A DNA stretch of 16,785 nt from Bryobacterales bacterium (GTDB lineage Bacteria; Acidobacteriota; Terriglobia; Bryobacterales; Bryobacteraceae). Numbering within the stretch: the stretch's first letter is position 1; each line of letters opens with the position of its first letter. A program made the position numbers and the translations under genes. The notes beneath the pieces are model-generated. The model was not told the DNA's origin, did not search any database, and saw nothing but the letters and a program-made list of their open reading frames with translations. Where the stretch lies: positions 13,039 to 29,823 of the forward strand of contig PKYZ01000239.1 of assembly GCA_003132865.1 (NCBI GenBank), read 5' to 3'. Shown here piece by piece: positions 8,572 to 15,584 of this stretch.

Positions 8572-9430
8572 GGAGCCACTCCTCCTGCGCCTCGAGGAGC
8601 GTGAGCGCCGCGTCGATGGAGACCTGCTCGAAACGCACCCGGTCGCGCGGGCGGAGTTGCCCGACCGCGTGAAAATCGGCTGAAATCACGTTCGCGATTT
8701 TGGGATAACCGCCGGTGGTCTGGTGCTCCACAAAGAGGATGATGGGCTGCCCGTCCGGCGGCACTTGGACCGCGCCCAGCGGCACTCCTTCGGTGAGCAT
8801 GTGGCCCGTGTGACGATCGAGCGCCGGCCCGCGCAGGCGAAGCCCCATACGGTCGGAGTCTTCCTGCACTTCCCAGGCGGCGCTGCAGAGGGCGTGGGCG
8901 TTGGTGGGGGCGGTTACGTGGATGATGGTGGAAGCAGGAGCGGGACTAAGAGTCCCGCGCAGGCCAATGGGCCTGCCCCACATGGTCTGCAAAATGTCGC
9001 CGCGTTTGAGTGCGCGGCCTTCAAAGCCGCCCAGTCCGGTTAGGAGGTGGGTCGATGCGCTGCCCAGCACCAGGGGGACTTCGATCCCGCCATTCACACA
9101 CAAATAGCAGCGCGCGCCCAACCGCGCGTGCCCGCACCGTACCTGCGCACCGGGTCTCACCCAGGCGGCGGTCCACATCGGAATGCTCGCCTCGAAATCC
9201 GCGCCGGTGAGCGCGACTATGGCGCGGGACTCGAACTCAAACGTGCCGCCGGCCAGCGTCATTTCCAGCGCCGCCGCGCCTTCCGCATTTCCCACCAGCA
9301 GATTTCCCGCGCGCAACGAGAGCGCATCGGCGGCGCCCGAAGTGGAGATGCCCAGGTGTGCGTAACCGGGCCGTCCCAGATCCTGGACCGTGGTCAACAG
9401 ACCCGGCGAGATGACTTGGATGCGATTCAG
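8558..9430 (-). CDS. pxpC: 5-oxoprolinase subunit PxpC (KipA / biotin-dependent carboxyltransferase-like)
   Basis: PxpC works with PxpB and PxpA in the ATP-dependent hydrolysis of 5-oxoproline to glutamate in the cytoplasm. Family hallmarks are clear: ISPGLLTTVQDLGRPGYAHL at the N-terminus, STSGAADALSLRAGNLLVGN, ALEMTLAGG, VALTGADF, and near the C-terminus EHQTTGGYPKIANVISADFH followed by GQLRPRDRVRF. The length of 290 aa is close to the usual 300-310. The family normally begins a few residues before ISPGLL. At that point the only plausible start is a CTG at 9430, which overlaps the pxpB stop as CTGA and has GAAGGG 6 nt upstream. The first in-frame ATG is at 9538, deep inside pxpB, and would add non-homologous sequence. 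Domain assignment is firm; the start codon is inferred. Confidence 0.9.
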   Translation of the reverse strand: MNRIQVISPGLLTTVQDLGRPGYAHLGISTSGAADALSLRAGNLLVGNAEGAAALEMTLAGGTFEFESRAIVALTGADFEASIPMWTAAWVRPGAQVRCGHARLGARCYLCVNGGIEVPLVLGSASTHLLTGLGGFEGRALKRGDILQTMWGRPIGLRGTLSPAPASTIIHVTAPTNAHALCSAAWEVQEDSDRMGLRLRGPALDRHTGHMLTEGVPLGAVQVPPDGQPIILFVEHQTTGGYPKIANVISADFHAVGQLRPRDRVRFEQVSIDAALTLLEAQEEWLHSLV

Positions 9431-10089
9431 ATGGAACCCTTCACGACGAATCTTACATGATCGCCCATCCGCAACAAGACTGGCGGATCCGCATCGGGAT
9501 CGAACAGGCGCAAGGTTGTGCGCCCGATGATGCGCCATCCGCCTGGCGAAGCCATTGGATAGACGCCCGTCTGCCGCCCGCCGATCGCGACGCTGCCCCC
9601 CGGCACCCGTCTGCGCGGCGTCTCCAGACGCGGCGCGGCGATCGATTCCGGCATACCGCCCAGGTATGGGAATCCAGGCGAGAAGCCCAGGAAGTAGACC
9701 AGGTATTCGGCGCTGGAATGAAGCGCGACGACTTCATCGGGCGTATGTCCGGTCAGCGCCGCGACTGCTTCCAGATCCGGGCCGTATTCGCCGCCATAGG
9801 CCACGGGAATCTCCACTGTGCGCGGCTCGGGCCACGGCGCTGCCGCCGCTTGTGCGAAGAGATCCGCCGCGGCGCGCTCCATTTCGAAGCGGCCGATTCT
9901 CAGCGGGTCGAAATCGATCAGAATCGAAGCGTACGCGGGATGCACGTTCGTCACACCGCGCACGGATCCGAGCAGGGGCGTGAGGCGCAGTACGTCGCGA
10001 TGCGCCGCGAGCGAGATCTGGTCGTCGAATACCAACAGGAGCGAACGGTCGCTCGAATCCACAACGCGCATGCCGGGGGATTGACTCAC
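9427..10089 (-). CDS. pxpB: 5-oxoprolinase subunit PxpB (KipI family)
   Basis: 220-aa cytoplasmic protein, partner of PxpC. In Bacillus the homologue KipI was described as an inhibitor of a sporulation kinase, but the conserved role is 5-oxoproline hydrolysis. The central and C-terminal hallmarks are intact: ALHSSAEYLVYFLGFSPGFP followed by YLGGMP, then TPRRRVPGGSVAIGGRQTGV and YPMASPGGWRIIGRTTL. The N-terminal half carries the usual ferredoxin-like segment (GVTNVHPAYASILIDFDP). The start is GTG at 10089 with GGAGG very close upstream; an ATG seven codons in (10071) is the alternative. It is the first gene of pxpB-pxpC-MFS, with a 4-bp overlap to pxpC. The start codon lies inside the -35 element proposed for the divergent small gene. 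Confidence 0.93.
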   Translation of the reverse strand: MSQSPGMRVVDSSDRSLLLVFDDQISLAAHRDVLRLTPLLGSVRGVTNVHPAYASILIDFDPLRIGRFEMERAAADLFAQAAAAPWPEPRTVEIPVAYGGEYGPDLEAVAALTGHTPDEVVALHSSAEYLVYFLGFSPGFPYLGGMPESIAAPRLETPRRRVPGGSVAIGGRQTGVYPMASPGGWRIIGRTTLRLFDPDADPPVLLRMGDHVRFVVKGSI

Positions 10090-10117
10090 TCCCTCCAGTC
10101 TGATACTTTTCAGACTG
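10081..10117 (+). promoter_or_regulatory. Putative promoter with operator-like inverted repeat between pxpB and the small plus-strand gene
   Basis: On the plus strand TTGACT (10081-10086) is separated by exactly 17 nt from TACTTT (10104-10109). That -10 hexamer is the whole spacer of a perfect inverted repeat, CAGTCTGA (10096-10103) and TCAGACTG (10110-10117). A dimeric regulator bound here would cover the -10 box. Transcription would begin near 10116, about 20 nt before the small gene's ATG. The -10 box matches only three of six consensus bases. The repeat also lies 7 bp upstream of the pxpB start and could control both directions. No regulator gene is in the window. Confidence 0.5.
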
Positions 10118-10136
10118 TCGGGAGGTGACGCAAATT

Positions 10137-10370
10137 ATGACATCGGCGCAACTCGCACCGGCAGGGAGTGCAGAGGTTGTTTGGCAGGACCAGGACAAGA
10201 AGCACAAAGGCTGGACGGTGCATCTTTATGTCGGGTCGGAAGTGATCAAATATCCGCATCCGGATTCGGACCGGGGCACGGGCGATGCGGAACTGGTCTC
10301 GCTGGCCGTCGAAGACGCTAAGAACGACGGCTACGAGTTGAATCCGGCGGCGGTCAAGGTAACGCGGTAG
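10137..10370 (+). CDS. Small protein of unknown function, divergent from pxpB
   Basis: 77-aa, probably cytoplasmic protein with no signal peptide and no membrane segment. I do not recognise the family. It is charged, with a WTVHLYVGSEVIKYPHP strand-like segment, a short helix-like stretch LVSLAVEDAKNDGYE and a terminal strand AAVKVTR, suggesting a compact alpha/beta fold. The ATG at 10137 is chosen because GGAGGTGA, a near-perfect anti-Shine-Dalgarno complement, ends 8 nt before it. The GTG at 10125 is part of that ribosome site rather than a start. It diverges from pxpB across 47 bp and converges with the aldo/keto reductase. A link to 5-oxoproline metabolism rests on position only. Confidence 0.75.
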   Translation: MTSAQLAPAGSAEVVWQDQDKKHKGWTVHLYVGSEVIKYPHPDSDRGTGDAELVSLAVEDAKNDGYELNPAAVKVTR

Positions 10371-10393
10371 CAATGCTGTAAGCCGGCGCCGCC

Positions 10394-11287
10394 TCAAGCG
10401 TTCATTACGCGGTTCATGCGCTCGATCGCTTCGTCGATCTCAGCGGTATTCTTGAATCCGATGGTCACCGAATCGACGCATCCCAGGTTCATGGCGAACT
10501 TCATGGCGGCGTCGCGCTCTTCCGCGGTGGTGAAACGGCCTTCCCCGACGAGCTTCATGCTGATGACGCCCATGCCCTGCTGGTGAACCTTCCTGGTGTG
10601 CGCCACCACTTCTTCCACGTTGCCCGGCTGGTTCACGTCGCGCATTTCGGGCGTGTCCATCTTCGTGCCGTTATGGTTCATGCGGATCATGGCGACTTGG
10701 AGCCACTTGTTGCCGGAAATGGTGCGTAGTGCCGGCAAGCCGTGGATGGAGGCGCCGTGGGCTGCGATGATACCCTTCTGCTGCGCCAGCGAGAATCCGT
10801 CTTGCAGGCTCTGGTAATCGGTGGCCCAGGTGGGCGGGCGCAGGCAGTGCAACAGCAGGATGTCGACGTACTCCGTGTTGAGCTGCTTGCGGAACTGATC
10901 GATCTTGGGCGCCGGATCGCCGGCGGCCGGCGTGCTGTACTTGGTCATCAGGCGGTAGCTGTCGCGCGGCAGACCCTTGAGCGCGATCGCCAGCATCTCC
11001 GGCATGCCGTGATAGCTCTCGGCGGTTTCGAAGAAGCGGATGCCGCGATCATAGGCGTAGCGGACCAGCCGGGTGAACTCATCCTGCCCCAGCTCACGCT
11101 GCAAGCGCCCGCCCATCGTGCCGGTCCCGAAGGCGAGGCGGGTCACCTTCACTTTCGACTTGCCGAGTATCACCCAGTCGGTGGCCGACCGTTTCGCGCG
11201 CTTCGCCAGCGCCAAGCCGCCGGTGGTGGATAGCACCGAGGCCGCCACGCCGGTGCGCAGAAAGTCACGTCTGGTAAATTGAGCCAT
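10394..11287 (-). CDS. Tat-exported aldo/keto reductase
   Basis: 297-aa NAD(P)H-dependent oxidoreductase of the AKR fold; its substrate is unknown. The N-terminus has a twin-arginine signal (FTRRDFLRTG, then the hydrophobic VAASVLSTTGGLALA), so it is expected in the periplasm after folding with its cofactor. The barrel starts at WVILGKSKVKVTRLAFGTGT. The catalytic tetrad can be placed as Glu87, Tyr92 (FFETAESY), Lys116 (LMTKY) and His147 (LLLHCL). The first is normally Asp, so the Glu is a deviation. A later segment, DSVTIGFKNTAEIDEAI, fits the cofactor-binding end of the fold. There is no C-terminal iron-sulfur cysteine cluster. The ATG at 11287 follows AGGAGGG at 5 nt. It stands alone, convergent with the small gene at 10137. 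Confidence 0.92.
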   Translation of the reverse strand: MAQFTRRDFLRTGVAASVLSTTGGLALAKRAKRSATDWVILGKSKVKVTRLAFGTGTMGGRLQRELGQDEFTRLVRYAYDRGIRFFETAESYHGMPEMLAIALKGLPRDSYRLMTKYSTPAAGDPAPKIDQFRKQLNTEYVDILLLHCLRPPTWATDYQSLQDGFSLAQQKGIIAAHGASIHGLPALRTISGNKWLQVAMIRMNHNGTKMDTPEMRDVNQPGNVEEVVAHTRKVHQQGMGVISMKLVGEGRFTTAEERDAAMKFAMNLGCVDSVTIGFKNTAEIDEAIERMNRVMNA

Positions 11288-11496
11288 GCATCCCTCCTGA
11301 ATGCCACTTTAGCACTGGCGCGGGCCGATGGCTTCGGGTTTTGCGGGGCGGTTGGGCTGCACCGGCCGGTTGAAAGGTTTGCCCAGAGTTTTCTGCCGAA
11401 CAAAGCCAATGGAGTTTAGTGGTTTAGTTTCATTTGTTTACGTGAAGTCTGTGCATGTCGATCAAGAATTTGGGAAGTTCTGCGGCGCTCCTTATG

Positions 11497-11612
11497 TGGC
11501 CGAGGGGGATTATTCAGTTGTCGAAGATCCGGCAAGTGGTCCGGCACATCGCCGATTGGGCGAGCGCAGGCGCCTTCCTACCCGAGATGAGGATAGCACG
11601 GCGACGGCAGGG
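11497..11612 (+). repeat. Diverged direct repeat, copy 1
   Basis: It aligns with copy 2 at 12305-12428 through several shared blocks: TGGCCG, GATCCGGC, GTGGTCCGGCA, CGCCGAT, GGCGAG, GCAGG and the 17-nt identity GAGATGAGGATAGCACG (11584-11600). Small gaps separate the blocks, so the copies are old. Both lie in the same orientation. Function is unknown. Confidence 0.6.
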
Positions 11613-11732
11613 ATTCGGTGATCGACTGCGATTTTACGTTTGTTTTCAATGGAGTGGGAGTATCGGAAGTAGCGTCATCGTGGCTTTGTGAAGCGGCGTC
11701 CGGCCAGGGAGTTAGGTAGGAATCTCATCTCG

Positions 11733-11927
11733 TCATCTCGTTCTGTACTCGCGGATACGCGTCTGCTCGATGAGCAAGTGCATGGTCGTGAGTGTGAACA
11801 CCTTGCCGTCCGTCGCCTGAAGCAACCGGCGCATGTCCTCGCGCCGGACCTTGAATCCGCGCCCGGCGATGCAGGCGATCACATCGTAAGTATGGCCGGT
11901 CTGGTCACGGAGTGTCCGCAGCCGCAC
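11733..11927 (-). CDS. Possible small hypothetical protein (64 aa)
   Basis: The minus-strand frame from a GTG at 11927 encodes a basic 64-aa peptide with a sensible amino-acid pattern: LRTLRDQTGHTYDVIACIAG, then GRGFKVRREDMRRLLQATDG and FTLTTMHLLIEQ. I do not recognise the family. No Shine-Dalgarno sequence precedes the GTG, and an in-frame TGA sits just upstream, so an N-terminal extension is impossible. An AT-rich block about 35-60 bp upstream (TATATTATT on the minus strand) could hold a -10 element. It lies between two repeat copies, so a fragment of a former element gene is equally possible. Confidence 0.35.
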   Translation of the reverse strand: MRLRTLRDQTGHTYDVIACIAGRGFKVRREDMRRLLQATDGKVFTLTTMHLLIEQTRIREYRTR

Positions 11928-12304
11928 AAGCGGTTCACTTCAATCGCGTGCTTGGCCTTTCATAGATGAAATAATATACTAAGCGGCCCCTATGGCTCGT
12001 GCTCATGCCGGCTTGGGGTTGGAAGCCTGCAGGCCAATCAGCCGGTGGCCCGTTTTGAGCGCTGCCCTGGCGTTCGTGCGTGGCGGCTCGCGGACAGGCA
12101 GCGAAATTGATGTGTTGACGTGTCGCGCTGCTTCAAGCCAGCCCGTCGAATGTATCAGTTCTTTCATCTAGTCACAAGAGTGCGTCCGGATCAATGTTTA
12201 CGGCCCTGTCCCTCAGAAAACAGGCCCAGTTTTGCGAAAGTCGGGCTAGGCGTTGTGCACGCGATTAGGCATTGCAACCAAATCGCGGGCATGCAGCGAT
12301 CCTG

Positions 12305-12428
12305 GTGGCCGTGGGGATTCAGTATCGAGATCCGGCGGGTGGTCCGGCAGAACGCCGATCGGCGAGTGCAGGGGACCCTCTTCCCTGATGCCTGCCTGAG
12401 ATGAGGATAGCACGACGGTGGCGAGAAT
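12305..12428 (+). repeat. Diverged direct repeat, copy 2
   Basis: Same-orientation partner of 11497-11612, sharing GAGATGAGGATAGCACG exactly (12399-12415) and further blocks such as GGTGGTCCGGCAG. It ends about 10 bp from the stop codon of the phosphoesterase gene, so it lies in that gene's immediate downstream region. Confidence 0.6.
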
Positions 12429-12438
12429 TCCGTGTGGC

Positions 12439-13158
12439 TTACGGCATCTGGGGGCTGGCGCTATCGATCATCTTCGCAATCCAATCGGCGTGGGGGAGAC
12501 CGCAGCAGGAAAGAGCCTTAAGCTCCTTGTCCACGTCGTACTCCACGCGCCGGATCGATGGCCCGGACTCGTCCAGCAAGAGGTATGCAGCGCGGCGATC
12601 GCCGTCGTAAGAAAGACTAACGCTACCTGAGTTAGCGACGATCATTCCTGAAACGCTCCGAATATACGATCGATGGATGTGCCCATAGACGGCAATCGGC
12701 TGGCCGAGCGGCGAGTAGACCGACTCCAACTCGGCATCGCTCGCTTCCGGCGCGGGCGCCCGCCAGCGACTCTCGGGACTGGCGTGCACGAGCGCCATCG
12801 GACCATGCATCTGAATGCGCGGCAGGCCGCGCAGCCAGGCGAGCCGCTCTTCTCCCAGCGCTTCACGGGGGGCCACCGCCATCTCCTCGATCGCGGCGAA
12901 GAGGGGTTGGAGCTTGGGCGATTGGCTGGCAAACTCCCGCAGCGACTCGGGGCTAAAAAGCATTTCATCCGTATTGCCAACCACGCCTTGCCAGCCGAGA
13001 TCGCGAATGCGATCCACAATCTCCACGGGACTTGCTCCGGCGTCAGCCAGGTCGCCGCCGTGGAGGATCAAGTCGGGAGAGGTTTGCCGCAGATCCGCCA
13101 GGACTGCCTCGAACGCGGTAAGGTTGCCGTGGATGTCGGAGACGATGGCGATGCGCAT
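12439..13158 (-). CDS. YfcE-like calcineurin-type metallophosphoesterase
   Basis: 239-aa cytoplasmic phosphoesterase with a binuclear metal centre; the substrate is unknown. The motifs run in order: SDIHGN near the N-terminus (Asp and His ligands), GGDLAD, GNTDE (usually GNH or GNxD), VHASPES and GHIHRSY. Together they make an apparently complete site. A short C-terminal tail continues after the core beta-sandwich (SGSVSLSYDGDRRAAYLLLD). The ATG at 13158 has GGGAG 7 nt upstream; a GTG immediately before it (13161) is the alternative. It begins 14 bp after the GH3 stop on the same strand, so the two are probably co-transcribed, although no functional link between them is obvious. Confidence 0.92.
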   Translation of the reverse strand: MRIAIVSDIHGNLTAFEAVLADLRQTSPDLILHGGDLADAGASPVEIVDRIRDLGWQGVVGNTDEMLFSPESLREFASQSPKLQPLFAAIEEMAVAPREALGEERLAWLRGLPRIQMHGPMALVHASPESRWRAPAPEASDAELESVYSPLGQPIAVYGHIHRSYIRSVSGMIVANSGSVSLSYDGDRRAAYLLLDESGPSIRRVEYDVDKELKALSCCGLPHADWIAKMIDSASPQMP

Positions 13159-13172
13159 CACAGTTCTCCCGG

Positions 13173-15386
13173 CTATCTGACCAGCTCGAACTCACCCTTT
13201 GCGCGGATGTCGCGCGAGGACGCCCCCACCAACACCGTGAATCGGCCTGGCTCGGCGACCCAATCGTGAACCGCGGAATCGTAGAACGACATGGCAGCCT
13301 TATCGAGCGTGAACGACACTGTTTGGGTCTCCCCCGGTTGCAGCATGACGCGTCCGAATCCTTTCAACTCCTTCACCGGACGGTCGACGCGCGATGGCGG
13401 CTGCTGAAGATACAACTGAGCGACCTCCGCCCCGGCGCGAGTTCCGCTGTTGCGCACGCTCACGCTGACGCCGACGGCCTTGCCCACCGCGATCCTGCCG
13501 GGCGAAATCTTGAGCTGGCCGTAATCGAAGGTGGTGTACGAGAGTCCGTGACCGAACGGAAAGAGCGGCTCGACATCGTGTTTGTCGAACCCTCGATAGC
13601 CGACGTAGATGCCCTCCGCGTATTCCACATGCAGGTTCTCACCCGGATAGTGGCCGTACGCCGGCGAATCCTGCAACGCTTTCGGAAAGGTCACCGGAAG
13701 CTTGCCGGAAGGGTTGACCGCGCCAAAAAGTACGTCGCCGATGGCATGCCCGGCCTCCTGCCCGCCATACCAGGCATACACCACGGCGGAGACCCGGCCG
13801 ATCCACCTGGTCATGGTCACGGGCGCGCCGGCGGCGATCACCACGATGGTATTCCTGTTGGCGCCGGCGATGGCTTCGATCAGTTCATCCTGCCCGGCCG
13901 GCAGGTCCATGGATTTGCGATCGAATCCTTCGCCTTCGAGCTTGGGAGAGTTGCCCACAACGACGACGGCAACGTCGGAGTGACGGGCCACCGCGACGGC
14001 TTCCTCGCGCAACTCCTGCGGCGGCTTGCCCGGGTCCTCTCCTTCCATAACAGCGCCCATCGCATGGACGATATCGGCCCGCGGTCCAGCGGCTTCCTTG
14101 ATCCCATCGAGCGCGGTGATCGCGTATTTGGGGCGCACCAGGGAACTGCCGCCACCGCCGGTCCGCGCGACCGCCGCATTAGGGCCGATGACCGCGATCT
14201 TGCGCGTCCTTTCGGCGCTAAGCGGAAGCACGCCGCCGGAATTCTGCAGCAGCACGATGCTCTGGTTGGCCGCCGTGCGCGCTATCTGGCGCTGCTCGGG
14301 AGTGTCCACGTCGCCGCCGCCCGCGTGCGTGCGATCGAACAGCCCAGCGGTGAACATGACGCGCAAGATGCGGCGCACGCCCTCGTCCACGGCTTCCTGC
14401 GTCACGCGGCCCGCGGACACCGCCGCCAGGACCTTGTCCGCGGTGAGCCAACCGGCGCCATTCCCGTCGCGTTTGGTTTCGGGCTTGTTGGCCCAGATCC
14501 GCATTCGCTCGCCGCCGGGCATCTCCAGGTCCATGCCGGCGTTGATGGTTCCCTCGGTGCTGTAGGTGCTGCCCCAGTCGGAGATGACGAATCCCCGAAA
14601 GCCCCAGCGCTTGCGGAGAGTGCCGGTCAGCAGGTAAGAATTCTCGGCGCACCACAAGCCGTTCACCTTATTGTATGCCGACATCACTGCCCACACGCCC
14701 GCTTCCTCGACCGCCGCTTTGAACGCCGGAAAATAAATCTCGTGCAGCGTGCGCTCGTCGATCTTCTCGTCGATGCGATGGCGCTCGTATTCCTCGTTAT
14801 TGGCGGCGAAATGCTTGACCGAGGGGATCACTCCTTCGGCTTGCACGCTCCGGATGTACGCGACTCCCATGCGCGCGGCCAGATACGGGTCCTCTCCGTA
14901 GCCCTCGAAGTTGCGGCCCCAGAGCGGGACGCGGTTGATATTCACGGTGGGTCCGAGAATCATGTCGCGTCCGAGCGCTTTCACCTCTTGCGCGATGACG
15001 CCGGCCGCGCGCGCAACCAGGTCGAGATCCCAACTCGCGGCCATGCCGATGCCGGCTGGAAACGCGGTCGAGGTGACAGGTACGGTGGAAGCGGCGTTCG
15101 TGACAGCGGAAGAGCCACGCCAGTTCCGCACACCCATGGGACCGTCCGCCATTTTGATCGCGGGAATGCCCAGCCGCGCATTCGGCTGGCTTTCCATCCA
15201 ACCCGAGCCGCTCAGCATCTCCGCTTTCTCCTGGGGAGTCATGCGGGTCAACAGATCTTCCACGCGTTGCTCGACACGCAGGGAGGGATTTTTGTACGGG
15301 GGCATCGCCGGTTGCGCGCGCAGCCGCACAGCGACGACTGTCGCGACCGAGAGGACCATGAATAATAGGGCAGTTTTCGGGGGCAC
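13173..15386 (-). CDS. Secreted glycoside hydrolase family 3 beta-glycosidase
   Basis: 737-aa retaining glycosidase, probably beta-glucosidase or beta-xylosidase; exact specificity cannot be read. A signal peptide (TALLFMVLSVATVVAVRLRA) directs export. The N-terminal TIM barrel contains MADGPMGVRNWRG, NINRVPLWGRNFEGYGEDP, KHFAANNEE (substrate-binding Lys191 and His192) and VISDWGSTYS with the nucleophile Asp270. The alpha/beta sandwich follows (IAVIGPNAAVARTGGGGSS). The C-terminal fibronectin-III-like domain includes AEVAQLYLQQPPSRVDRPVK and ELKGFGRVMLQPGET. Length and domain order are normal for bacterial GH3 enzymes. The start is a GTG at 15386 without a ribosome site. A TGATACGAT box ends 6 nt upstream, so the mRNA may be leaderless; ATG at residue 10 is the alternative. 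Confidence 0.95.
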   Translation of the reverse strand: MPPKTALLFMVLSVATVVAVRLRAQPAMPPYKNPSLRVEQRVEDLLTRMTPQEKAEMLSGSGWMESQPNARLGIPAIKMADGPMGVRNWRGSSAVTNAASTVPVTSTAFPAGIGMAASWDLDLVARAAGVIAQEVKALGRDMILGPTVNINRVPLWGRNFEGYGEDPYLAARMGVAYIRSVQAEGVIPSVKHFAANNEEYERHRIDEKIDERTLHEIYFPAFKAAVEEAGVWAVMSAYNKVNGLWCAENSYLLTGTLRKRWGFRGFVISDWGSTYSTEGTINAGMDLEMPGGERMRIWANKPETKRDGNGAGWLTADKVLAAVSAGRVTQEAVDEGVRRILRVMFTAGLFDRTHAGGGDVDTPEQRQIARTAANQSIVLLQNSGGVLPLSAERTRKIAVIGPNAAVARTGGGGSSLVRPKYAITALDGIKEAAGPRADIVHAMGAVMEGEDPGKPPQELREEAVAVARHSDVAVVVVGNSPKLEGEGFDRKSMDLPAGQDELIEAIAGANRNTIVVIAAGAPVTMTRWIGRVSAVVYAWYGGQEAGHAIGDVLFGAVNPSGKLPVTFPKALQDSPAYGHYPGENLHVEYAEGIYVGYRGFDKHDVEPLFPFGHGLSYTTFDYGQLKISPGRIAVGKAVGVSVSVRNSGTRAGAEVAQLYLQQPPSRVDRPVKELKGFGRVMLQPGETQTVSFTLDKAAMSFYDSAVHDWVAEPGRFTVLVGASSRDIRAKGEFELVR

Positions 15387-15392
15387 GAGTTG

Positions 15393-15400
15393 ATCGTATC
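15393..15400 (-). promoter_or_regulatory. Possible extended -10 element of the GH3 gene
   Basis: On the minus strand TACGAT (15398-15393) is preceded by TGA, forming an extended -10 box (TGN plus hexamer). It ends 6 nt before the GTG start at 15386, so transcription would begin at or next to the start codon. No -35 match is visible at 16-18 nt. Confidence 0.3.
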
Positions 15401-15415
15401 AGCCTGCCTGCCGAT

Positions 15416-15464
15416 CCGCCGCACCGATGCGCGCCGGCCGAGCAGACCGGCAACGGTGCGGCGG
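15416..15464 (-). repeat. Long inverted repeat upstream of the GH3 gene
   Basis: CCGCCGCACCG (15416-15426) and CGGTGCGGCGG (15454-15464) pair perfectly over 11 bp. The 27-nt spacer holds a nested GCCGG/CCGGC pair (15433-15437 with 15447-15451). The structure sits 29 bp before the GH3 start and about 120 bp after the upstream gene's stop. It could be a GC-rich terminator for the 15585-16665 gene run or a regulatory site for GH3. No T-run follows it on either strand. Confidence 0.55.
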
Positions 15465-15584
15465 TTACGGCTCGAGCAAGGTCGGTCCTAGGAGGTGTTC
15501 GCCGACAAAGCTGCCCAGCACGCTCAGAATGCGTCCCTCGATGGTCGCAGCGAAGGGTGGGTCTCCCACGTCGTAGAGGTCTTT

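Larger units (their letters stand above)
11288..12438. other. 1.15-kb gene-poor region with diverged repeats
   Basis: No well-supported gene is present. It holds two related copies of a roughly 115-120 bp sequence (listed separately), one doubtful minus-strand ORF (11733-11927), and an AT-rich patch near 11965-11985 containing AATAATATACT. The stretch from about 11400 to 11700 is visibly less GC-rich than the flanking genes. There are no transposase motifs, no clear terminal inverted repeats and no RNA gene that I can recognise. The likeliest reading is the remains of a mobile element or of duplicated intergenic DNA. Confidence 0.5.

Noticed and set aside
13266..15365. A 699-codon open frame on the plus strand opposite the GH3 gene
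   Set aside because: It mirrors the GH3 codons in GC-rich DNA, is rich in Arg/His/Gly without any domain pattern, and the GH3 reading has a complete set of family motifs.
15416..15464. A standard rho-independent terminator
   Set aside because: The stem is strong but no T-run follows on either strand, so only an inverted repeat is claimed.
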